Assembly (NCBI GenBank): GCA_008711295.1
Contig: VUYV01000003.1
Coordinates: 8,770,515-8,834,514 of the forward strand
Reading direction: 5' to 3'
DNA: 64,000 nt
From: Anarhynchus alexandrinus
Taxonomy: Eukaryota > Chordata > Aves > Charadriiformes > Charadriidae
Positions 44,301 to 56,300 of this stretch are shown here, in pieces. The notes below the pieces were generated by a model that had not been told where the DNA came from, ran no database searches, and worked only from the letters and a program-made list of their open reading frames with translations. The translations under genes were made by a program, and so were the position numbers. The first letter of the stretch is position 1, and each line of letters begins with the position of its first letter.

Positions 44301-47300
44301 GTTGATCTCTTGCCAGGGAATACATGCCGAAGCAACAGCTCATCCAAACCGACAACTTTAACTAAATGTCCTGTTTGTTTCAGGAAGGAGAACATGGCTT
44401 GGATGAGCATAAGCTCCACATGTATCTGTCTGCTCTGCAGTCATTGATTCCTTCACTGTTTGCACTGGTGCTACAGAATGCACCTTTCACAAGCAAGGCT
44501 AAACTTCAGGGAGAAGTACCGCAAATAGAAGGTAAACTATTAATTTCTCATATGTGGAATTTGTATAAACTTAAGTATGATTCAGAGACAAATTTCAATT
44601 TACTGTTAACTGCGAAGAAGGAATTTCAGGAATAGTCCATATATTTGGAATTCATCTGTGTTTAGGGTTGCTACATAAAGTTGCAGAATATATGTATAAA
44701 CTTCAGATTTTTATAACACACTGTCTGTACAATAACGATTTAAGTTTCTGTCCCCAGGCGTTTTTTCTAATATATCTGTTCTTTGTGTTTTATTTCATAT
44801 ATATCAAGAACAGAGAAAGAGATTCAGGGGACCTCTGTCATGTTACGAATTTTCTTTCTTTAACGTTGCTGAGTTCATGGAGAGAATTTTTTTTTCGTTT
44901 GTTTGAACCAGATTCCAGCATGGGAAGATTTGTCATGACTTTGTTCTATTTTTTCCCTTTTTGGGAAAACATTTTTCTACTTCCTTTTCTCCCCACCCTC
45001 CACCCCCCCCGGTTCTACTCCATTCCTGTGAAAGAAGTCAATCTTAGACCAGAACTCTTAACAGATATTTATCTAATTACAAATGTCAGTTTATTGATGC
45101 GGAAGAAATATGTACATTATGAATATTCACATAATTATTTCCAGTAGAATAAAGGAGAACTAAATGGTATTCTTCTGGATTTTTTTTTCCTGTATTTATA
45201 GGCAAAATGGCTTCTTTGTGCCCAGTGACATAATTTTATGTAATCCAATGATGGTCTTGCAATAAAATACTTTTTTGTCCTAATACACAACGCAAATTGT
45301 GGAGGGAAAAAAATAAATAGTTTTGTCTTCTGTTTTGGCTCTTAAATGCTTTTCATATGGTCACTTTTAGCAAATCCTTAAGTAATGTTTCCTTTTTCCA
45401 CCCATCTCTACACTTGCTTGAGAGACCTGATTATCACAAAAATGGTTTTTATTTCGTCTTTCGTTATTTCTTTTTACTTCTTAAAAGAAACTTTTGAGAA
45501 ATCAAAGCAATCCTTAATTGGACTTCCTAAAGGTGTCTGAAGAGTTGATTTCCACTAATAGCCAATAATAGCTCAAGAAGGCTGGCCTCAGCTTTAGTTA
45601 ATTCTTCCAAATAAAAAAAATTATGAATTGGGAAAAATGCAGCCTAGTGCAAGAGCTTCACCATCTGTTATGTATCTATGTGGTATCTTAGCAGACTGAA
45701 TGGCCTAATGGTAAAGTTATACTCCCAGCCTATAGAATGCTTTTTCCTATTACAAATACTTTCAAAATTATTATTCGCAATACCTGCCACATGCTGATAA
45801 CAGTGCAGTGTGTGAAGATTCAAAGAATGGATGAGAACTTTAAAGGAGAATTTGGAAAGTAGCTAGTGGTACGTTACTGTGCATTAATGTGAAAATGTTA
45901 AACATGCCATGGTAAAACTCATTCAGCTGACTTTGAGTCATTTGAAGATGAGCACTTTTTCCCTGAGTTCCTACTGCTTAAATAGGGACTTCAAAAATCT
46001 CAGGCTTCAGCCTAGTCTAACACTTTCTTCCTCCACAAAAGTGGAGGAAAAAATGTCATGTACTTTTCCCTAATACAGTAGCATTGCAGGAACTGCAATC
46101 TTACTTTCTTGAATTTTGCAGTAGGAAAGATGATGTTCATGTCACTTAACTTTATTTCTGAATAATTTTAAGTATGCTTGACATGAATTGAGAATAATAA
46201 AAGCAATGTTGGTGTAGCAGGCTTTCAATCCCTAGATGTTTTGATCGTCTAGAATTTATTTGAGGTCTTGCTTTTTGTGTGTAAATTATTCTCTTCTGAT
46301 AATTAAGGAGATGGGGCAGGGAGTGGGGAGTGTCAAAAACTACTGCATATGTAAAGGTTGGAGCAGTTACATGATTAAAGTGTAGCAGTACAAGTCAGGA
46401 AACCTTGTCTGCAAGTCACTAGATTGTAAATCTGTGTTGTGTTCTTTGGGACCATCCATAATCTCCCTGTACCTGCGTTTTCTCTTTTTAAATGAGGCTT
46501 ATGTAATCTCTTCAGAGTTAGATTTAACTCACTGATTTTTAAAAAGCAATTTGATAACCTTACACAGAAGGCACTAAAGAGCTTCAGACTTTCTTAGCTA
46601 TCTTTACTGACATCACCTCCCAGGTATTTTCATCTTTTGTTCCTGATCGCTTGTTCTCTGCTGTTACAGTCACTAGATTTCCCCGACCCGTATCACCTCT
46701 TCAGGATGTGGCCATCATTATTGGGAGCCGTGAACAATTAGCAGTGTTGTTGCAACTGTATGACTATCAGCTGGAACATGAGGGTACCACAGGCTGGGAG
46801 ACTTTGCTATGGGTAGTCAATCAACTGTGAGTTAATTTGTACCTTATTATTCCTAATTTTAAAATTTGTCGAAATTATTAGTTCTTAAGTGTGATTATGT
46901 TTAACAATTATTAAACATAAGAATTTTAAGTATGATTGTGTTTAAGAATTATTAAAAAGGGAAAGATTGAATTTTTTTTTAGGCATTTTAATTTTTTTAA
47001 TGAATTGACTTTGATTTTATGCAGAAAACATCAACTATCTAGTAAACTGTGTAGGTAGCTCCTTGCTCCAAAAAATTGTTTCTTTACTCTTTGCACTAGT
47101 ATAGTCAATTCTTTGTTGAAGTGAAGATCGTTGTATTCAGAATATCTCATGAAATATACTGTTCTGCAGTAACAGATGTTTGAAAATATAGGTCAGACTT
47201 CTCTGGCACTTAAACCCTTGCTTTCTTCAAGGGTCAGGAATTGTTCAGAACATGTAGATAATTATATTGGAACCAATAGTGCTCTGTGTGTGTATGTATT

Positions 47301-50300
47301 AATATAAACAGTAAACTTATACAAATATAACTGAAGAGAAACAAAAGATCAGAGTAGTGCTTAATATCTTCTTGTTTCCTGATTTTTAGGCTACCACAGC
47401 TTATAGAAATAGTTGGCAAGATCAATGTAGCATCAACTGCCTGTGTCCATGAGTTCTCTAGATTTTTCTGGAGACTTTGTAGGACATTTGGGAAAATTTT
47501 TACAAACACTAAGGTAAGATATTACTTTAAATGTTCTACAAAAATAGTACCTTGATAATACATATTCTCCATATTTATGGTGTGTCTGAATACCTGCACT
47601 TTGTGTGACTAGTTATATTTGCATGTCACACTGATGCTTTTCCATAAGTACATTTAAATCTGCTATTTTTAAGTCTCTGTTTGCATCCTTTTGATTTCTG
47701 TTTTTGACCATTTTGGAATGACCTTCTCGTCTTGCCCATCAAGGAAGGATTAATTTTTTTTTTAAACTGTATTCTTCATATTTGCTTTGTGAATGTCATA
47801 GAGAATGGGAGAGGTCATCCTAATTTTAGTGATTTAACAATTTTCTTTCTTCATAACAGCATACTGTTCAGTGTTTGTGGCGTACGTAATTACTCCAGCT
47901 TCTACTTGATTGGAAATTTAAAATTAATGCTTTCCCTGCCCAAAATATTTTCTATAGATGATATCTAAATGTTTTTATTAAGGAAATATATAATTTTTCT
48001 CAATAAAATAACTTTTGAATGTAATTCAAAAATATTTTAAAGGGAAATTATAAAACACAAGAGGACTAACTAAAGATAAAATTGCAAAACAGGGTTAACA
48101 TTATATGCTGCCTCTAAAGAGGAGATTAAAACCAGTCTCTGGTCTTGGAAAGGCCCCTTCTGTAAGTTATCTTTAGAACCCTTGCTTCTATAAAATTGTT
48201 CTGATACTGATTGTCACAGATACATTTTGGAAGAGAGCACTTAAAGGACAGCAAACATATAAAAGAGAAACCATTTTTTTTTAACGTGTAGCTTGGTAAA
48301 ACCATAAACCCTAAAGCCCAACTAAGCATATTGCTAAGAGACTTCCACTTTTTTAGTATCAGGAGTGCTAGATACTGCTGCTTTAGTGTGGGTATTCAAT
48401 AGAAATTTTGACTCTCTTTTGTAATATTTTCAATTTTTTTTTTCAATTTTTTTTTTCTTTTTCTTTCTGTACCTTCAGAATGTCCTTTCTCTGTTTGTTG
48501 GGTTTTTATTCTTAATTTGTTCCTAAGTTAATTAATACTGGTGACAGGTTTTCTTACATGGGATTCATCATCCTTTGTATAGGTAAAACCACAGTTCCAG
48601 GAAATCTTAAGACTGTCTGAGGAAAACATAGGTAAGTAGCTTTTTACTGAAATGAGTAAAAATTGGAAAAAAAGGTGAATCTCTTGTTCAAATAACATTT
48701 TCACACTGCAGTTCTCAAATTTTTTGTCTTTCTGAAATGTTGAAAATCTAATCTTAGTCTTAATGGAACACTCTGAAGTTATAGACTCTGTGTGTGTGTG
48801 TAAAGTACAAATAAAATCTCAAACTCAAATACCACTTGAGCTTTATTTTAGCACGAGTGCATGTACATATGCATATATATATAAAAATTCTTCTTGTATG
48901 TATAAAAAGGTGAATATATCTAATACTTATAATACATACATGTAAATCCACCCTGTATATGTATAAAATATATAGTGTATATATTACACACGTACATATA
49001 TACACATATGTATATATGGAGCCTAAATTCTTCACTGTGTTTCATTAGATTCCACAGCAGGTAACGGAGTGCTAACAAAAGCCACAGTTCCCATCTATGC
49101 AACAGGAGTCCTTACATGCTATATTCAGGTAGGTTTGTTTTTCTGTTTCTTTGTTAAATGTATAATATGTAAAACTTATTCTACCAAAAATCCCTTACTG
49201 TTTTCTTTGAAGACTTAACAGTGTTCTTGTGCTTTGAAGATAGGTAGATAAGTGGGCAGCTGTAAACACATCTAAAAGCTAAGTTTGCTAGTCAGGTTGT
49301 CTACTACATTTAGATGATAGTCATCAGTGTTAAAACCTGAATTCAATAATCTTAAAATGACATCTGGCATCTTCACCATTGCTAACTCTCACGCATTGAC
49401 AGCTGCCATATGCCTCTATCAAAAATATTAATGCTATTCCATAAATGGCTTCTTTGCCATTTAACTGTGACCCCTGCAAATATGATTTTGCAAAATCTAC
49501 TGAAACAGGGAAGCAGATAAATCGCCATTTTGGGCATAGTTGGAGTCTTAAAATTTTAGTGTTACCTAGTACTAAACACTCCATAAATAATACTACCTAA
49601 TCTTCCAGTAACCAGCAGTTATGGCCTGGCATATATGTAGCTTACAGGAAAAAGTAAATACTTCATCATCTCACAAATGTTCAGTGAATTGTGAGCAATC
49701 ACAAACTGTCAGGAGCCATGAAAGTGCTTACGTACAATGTTTCTTTACTAAAACAATTTGGGTAATTTGTGCAAGAGTTTGTGCCTAGCTGATAAAATAT
49801 AGAAATATAGTCTCTTCTTGTGTTTTCTTTGAAAAGTTCTTGTTCTTAAACCACTTAAGTTCATAAGAAGATTGTTGAAGGCTAAATCTAGTTTGTTCTT
49901 GTTCATAGTGTCACTTTCATAGCTGTAAGTCATCACAACCACAGCAATACTTCTACTACAGTCAAGATTGTACACTCTTCTTTCAGGAAGAAGACCGCAA
50001 GCTGTTAGTTGGATTCTTGGAAGATGTAATGACCATGCTTTCACTATCCCATGCTCCTCTTGATAGCCTGAAAGCTTCCTTTGTGGAACTGGGGTAAAGA
50101 ATATACCTTGGAGTTGACTAGATCTAAATACATTAGAAGTTTTTATTAAAAGCTGCTAATCTGGCTGTAATTTTAGTAACTGTGATGCTTTGGGTGAATA
50201 AGGGGTATGCTGGCTTTTTTTCCTTGGTGTTTCACAAAATTTAAACTTTTGATCTGTAGGTTAAAAATGTAGTGGTAAAAAAATTTTGAAGTGTAAAAAA

Positions 50301-53300
50301 GAAACACAAAAACCCAAACAAAAAAACCTGCAAAAATCAGTTATTGAGGATAAAATGGAAGTTCTTTTTGTATTTTCCATACTACTATGATGTGTTCTAG
50401 TTATGTATTTGCATTCAGTTCAGTGTCATAGTTTATTGAAAATTATGTTCTTAACGTTTTTTTAAAAAACCTAAACTTCAAAACGCAACATATTGCCTAG
50501 ACAGCAACATGTTGTAAGTCCTTCAGAATGAGATAAATGTTACATATCCTTCAGGAAGAATAAGTGTTGGAGTTTTAGATTTGTTTAGCAATGGGTTCTT
50601 GAGACTACATTTTGTAGCTGAGGGACATATTCGGGGTTTGGGAGTATCTTCTTTTTTTTTTTTTTTTTTTTTNTAGTGCAAACCCAGCTTACCATGAGCT
50701 GCTATTAACTGTCTTATGGTACGGAGTTGTCCATACTTCTGCTCTTGTTCGATGTACAGCTGCTAGAATGTTTGAGGTAAGTGTCATCCAAACTTTTTTT
50801 ACTTTTGTTTTAAGGCTAGAGTTTATTTTTAAAAACAGTGATTCAGATAACACTGCTACATTCTTAAAAATTACAAATGGCTTAAATGAGTTGTGTACTG
50901 TGTGATGGAGCAGGAAGTTGTTGTGCAGTTGTTTCTGTGTATCTGTTCTCTATTCAGCGGCACATCTTTCATTACGCAATTTGTCATTAGCCACTTGCAA
51001 GATGTTTCTGTAGTAACTGTGTGTGTGTTCCTTGATCTGCCGCTGACTTGATTGTTGCATTCTGATTATTGCATGCTGAAAAACATTTTCTGATTAAGAA
51101 AACGTATTTCTTTGCTAAACTGTGTTCAAACCAGAATTAAATACATTGTCAAATGTGTTTGCTTAGGTCTGTAGATAAACATAAACCAGCATATCTCTGA
51201 GTTTTAACATTTGCTGTTGCTATTCAACACGTTGTCAGTAGCCTAATTCACAAGTTATTGGTTTCCAATACTTTTCTTGTATACTTGTGCAATGCCGTTG
51301 CATTGTAATTCAAACTAGTTTCCATTGGTGCCAAATATGGTGGTAAAAACACACATTTAACCAATTTTGTATTTTTTGTAAAATTTAAAATAATTTATGA
51401 TGATTTTACTTGCCACAGTGACTGTTTCATCTTTCCCTTAACATCTATAAGCCTGTTCAGGATAAAGACTATTACATTTAACTAATAAGTTTGTTTTTAT
51501 TTCCACATCGTGCCTTTGTTTCATCAAGTGTTAATTAAAAAAGCCATATACAAAAAATGAGGGACATACATTGCATGTTAGAAGGAGATATTTCTAATCA
51601 TGCTATCACAGTCCATTTCTCCGCCCCCCCCCCCAACTTCTTCCACATTTGATCCATTTGGATAGCTTTGCAGTGGACCTCTAGCTGAACCTGCCTCCTT
51701 GTATCCATTTGCAAAAATAAATCTCAAGTCTGCCTCGGAAAAAAGAGCACTTAACTATTAGTCATCTTTACTTCTTTACCTTGTCCTTTTATTTTTTCTC
51801 TCCCTTTAAAATGGAGATGGCAATTTTTCCCCCCCCTTAAAATATTTTTGAGTTGTTGTTTGTTTGGGTTTTTTCTTTTTTTTTTTTAATCTAACAAGAA
51901 CACTGCTTATATTTTATATTTGTAATAATAAGCTTTTATTTTTTTAAAATAAGCATTAGCCAAACACGTGAAAGACCTCAGTTACAACAGGCTGTTGTCC
52001 TGGTTGCAGTTTCTTTTCAAATTCAACTACATGTTGATTATTTTTAGGCAGTCCTGTGTGCTATTTGACTGCTTGTTTCCTAGTACACATCAGTTTTTAC
52101 TAAAGTATAAGCAACTTTGTTGCAGACACTTTTCTCACTTGAAAACGGTATCATATTGTCACTTCCTTGGTAGCCATAGCATACATATTTATACATGACA
52201 ATATATAAATTTGGGAAGTCACCTGCTTAAAGAGGTGGTAATAGTTGGTTTCACTTTTGGAAGATTTCTTCATTCAAGGAATTTCTGACATCTGAGAGGC
52301 TGCTAAATGGCAAAGCCCAGCGATTAGATAATAGGATAAAGAGTATGTGACCTGCAGGACAGCTATATGAAAACTATAAAGATTCTGAGCAGCACAGTGG
52401 TCTGTAGAGCAGCACAGAGACTGCTGTGATTTGGGCCTGCCAGGCTGTGTTACCAAACCTTTACAGTCCGTTAAGGATTGGAAGGACACAGCAGTAATTT
52501 GGAGCCATTCTACCCCTTCTCTCTTTTGTGGGCAGGAAGCTTTGTCCTTCCACTTTTAAGGTGTAGCATGCATAAGCAATGATCACACATTGATCTAGAG
52601 GATTCACCACAGGATAAAAATTTGCGTTGTCTGTCTGACTGTAACCTTACATGCTGCTGCATGGCTTTGCCCATCCAGCTGTTTCTGTTGCTTCTGTGTT
52701 AATGTTTTCAATCAGAAGTTTCCCATTTGAATGTTGATGCAAACAGATTTGATTGCTGCTGGTTTGAACATAAAGCGCATAGTTGAGTTACAAGCTTTGT
52801 TGGTGTTTAGGTTCAAGGCTAGGTACACTTATCTTCAGAATGACACTTGGATTATGAAGCATATTTACTTTTCTGTAATACAGAACGATGCTGTTTACCA
52901 TGCTTTACCATAATTAGAAGTGTGGCAGCCCCCGTAGTCATGAAGCTGAATTGTTTGCTAATTATAAAAATTTAATATAAATTATAAAAATTTAATATAA
53001 AAAAGCATTTTTTTCAAAGCACTACATTACCTCTAGACTTTTCTCAAAATTAAGATTAGTAAAGAAAGCCCAAGTCCCTATTTGTTCAAAATTGAAAATA
53101 GTAAGCATTCTCTATTTTAATCAATGGGAAAATCGGTAAATCTGTGTATAAGACTAACATCATGGTAGTGAAACAGTGGGCTATGTCCATAACAGCTGTT
53201 TGAAGAATAGCCCATAAACTCAACACATTGGCACTTTAAGTTGTTGCCACTGTAAATAATTGTGAAATGTATCAATGTTAAAATGTAATAGTTGAACTGA

Positions 53301-56300
53301 CATTCCATGTGTACTTTCTGAATAACAAGTGTAGAAAGTTGGAGCTTTCCCCCTCCAGGTGCTTTGCGGCAATAAGGCATACATTCTTACACAGCTTAGC
53401 AATTCTCTCCCCATTCTTCCTTCTTCAGTTATTATCTGTAAGGCCACAATATGTTCAGTGCATGTGTGCACCAGTGCATGCACGCACATATATCGCTTAA
53501 TAAAAATTACTGCTTTGTATAGAAGGCTTCTGGAAAGTCAGGTTCCTTCCAGTCTTTCACAGTTTACTTTGTTTTAAATTCAGAGTTGGTAAAGCAGGAA
53601 TGCTCAAACAAATAGCAAAATGTAAAACACTGTCTAGTTAGAGGGTGTAAGCATTGCCTGCTTTTAGTACTGTGTGATGTACTGACAGCTACTGCTTTCC
53701 CTATGCCCTATGGATCTTACGTGTTCTCTTGTTAAACTGCTAGGGGGAAAAGCATAGAATTTAATTTGTGTTCATGATGTAATTTGAGTGATTAGAATAT
53801 AGCTAAATATTAAAAAGAAATTTCAGATTTCTCGCAGAAACTACTGATAAGCTTTTTATGTTTATCTCCTAAACCTAGCAAATATATGCAGACTTCCTTA
53901 CATGAGATACAAAATGAAAATATCAAGACTTTCCCATTTTTATTAATGCAGACAAAAAAGCTATTCTGCCGAATATGGAGAAAGTTTGGAACTTGTCATT
54001 TTTGAAAATTATTAGGTTTTCATATGTAGAAAACATGTGAAGGGCATCTGCTACATATGCAGCAAATGTATAGTTACATAAGTCATGTAAAAATTAAAAA
54101 AAATCACCTGGGAACATCTAAATTCAAACAGTTTCCACATATTTCTGGGTAATAAATTTCACTGCAATCTCAGTTTTTAACATTTGGGATGTATTGCAAC
54201 AAATACATCTCTTCCTTAGTTTGCAAAAAGACTTGGTGAAATACATTTAATGGATAATCCAAGGATTCTCCATTTTCTACCTGCATAGACCAGCAAGGGA
54301 AACTTGGGAAGTTTCGCATACATACTGCTTGGAGGCGGTTAAATCTAAAATAGTCCTGAATGACTTTGAGGAAAGCTTAGTGGCATCTGGGAAGGAGTTA
54401 CTTGTCACATTGTAAAAGGTCTGAAAGGTATCGCTCAGTGTGGGAAAACTTCACACATTTGGCCTAGCTGAAGACATCTATTTTGCGTGTGACAGTCACT
54501 TACTATAACAAATGCCATTCCATTGAGTTAGTAAGAGCATTTAGATTAAACTGTCAAACTCGTTGTAGTATTTAATTTTACATCATATATATAATTATAA
54601 ACATAATTATATTAGCATTTGAATTAATAATACATAATTACTTGTTAAACTTTTGATAAGTCAAGTTTTAAAATAGCTGAAAATAGAGAAAACATCATAT
54701 TGTTGAATTTGTCAGGTTTGTGCTGATTGCCAGATCACTTCAGCTTTCTTCATGCCTTTGCATATATGAAGCACTAGTGTAGCAGTATTTGCTTAGCTTC
54801 TAATTTTGGTTTGCTTTTTGTGTTTTTTCTTTCTCTCTCTTGGTTGTGCCGTTCTTCTTCCCATGATACTGTGCTCGCTCTTTCCGTGCATCACCTGTGA
54901 TACCCCCCCTGCTCCGACCATTCAGCTGTTGGTGAAGGGGGTACATGAAACTCTGGTAGCTCAGAGAGTTGTTCCTGCTCTCATTACTCTCTCCAGTGAC
55001 CCTGAAATGTAAGTTTCCTGACTGTCTTATATACCTAGCATCCCTCTCAATACTTAGGAAGAAATAACCATCAGTTCTGTTTCTTATTCTAGTTGAACAA
55101 AAATTGAATTACTTTTAAACAAAAGTAACTTTTAAATCACTTAACTTGTAAATAAAAAGGTTTACTGTAACATCTAGAACTGAACCGGGTAAAATTGCTG
55201 AATAAGCTTTGAATATAAAACTGAAATCAACGTAATTTAATTTTTATGGTGTTTTATATTTAGTCTTATTCTCAGTTTTGAAATTCGCTTACATCATTTC
55301 CAGCAGAAAGCTGGATATTAATATGTTCTGTAATGCTACCAGCTTTCCAACTGCAAAATTAAATGTCACCTGCATTACTGAAATTCAAAATAGTTTTGTC
55401 TGTATCTAATTTCTGATAGACAACCGTAGCACTTCATTTCCTAGACGTTCTGATGTGATATTTCTTTCAAGCTAAGGAGGGATGCTTTGCTAATCTCACT
55501 AACAGGTTGTTACTAATAAATGCTTCAGCATGAATAGAGTCTTAATCGTTTCAGTGTCTTGTGTGGGTGACTAAACCAAGAAAAACCCCAAGAGTCTGCC
55601 TGCCCATCCTCAGTCACAGCTAACCCAGTTCTTCAAGTTTACCAAACCGTTTTTTATTGCATGTTGACTGGTTTACAGCTGACTCTTCGAGGCATGAGTG
55701 AAGCCTTAGTTGACAAGCGGGTTGCTCCAGCCCTTGTTACCTTGTCCAGTGATCCTGAATTGTGAGTTTCACATTGAGACCTTGAGTTAATCCTGTCTGT
55801 CTTTTTCCTGGTCTGCTTTTTTGTTTTGTCATTGCTAGAAACTAATGTAACTTAAAGTACTAATTTTTAAATTTTGCTTTATTTTTGATTAATTTTATTC
55901 TTAATGTTTAATACCTCTTAAAGACTGTTTTTCTGTTGTAGTTCAGTAAGGATTGCAACAATTCCTGCTTTTGGGACCATCATGGAAACTGTTACTCAGA
56001 GAGAGGTAGGACACCTGTTGTCAGACTGTTATTCTTGTAGCATAAGAAGTAGGTGATTTTTTTATAAATCCAGAAATCCAGTAATTTATTAATGAACTTG
56101 GAAGGAAAAAAAAATGCAGCTTATAAATTATTTCTTCCTTTGTTATATCCTCTTCCAAAATGTTTTGCAACAGTCTCCCCCCACCCCCTGCTTTTTTGAA
56201 ACAAATCAACCTGCTTTTAACAAATAAAAACATTTCTTTCTAAATATCAAACCAAACATAAACAAAGAAAAACAGTTATGTAGAGGGGGAGGCCTGTGCT

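Larger units (their letters stand above)
50777..54925 (+). other. RELCH intron 22, upstream of the alternative exon pair
   Basis: 4149 nt. Features seen: a C-run (51624-51634), a 20-bp tandem duplication (52961-53000), five TGCATG hexamers (51070, 51572, 52658, 53459, 53475) and CU-rich tracts just upstream of exon 23a. No transposon recognised. I cannot say whether the hexamers exceed chance without a count over the whole gene. Confidence 0.8.

Noticed and set aside
44668..45147. 159-codon open frame in intron 16, the longest outside known exons
   Set aside because: The product is mostly Phe, Leu, Ile and Tyr from T-rich intron, with no family resemblance; it lies within a spliced intron of RELCH.
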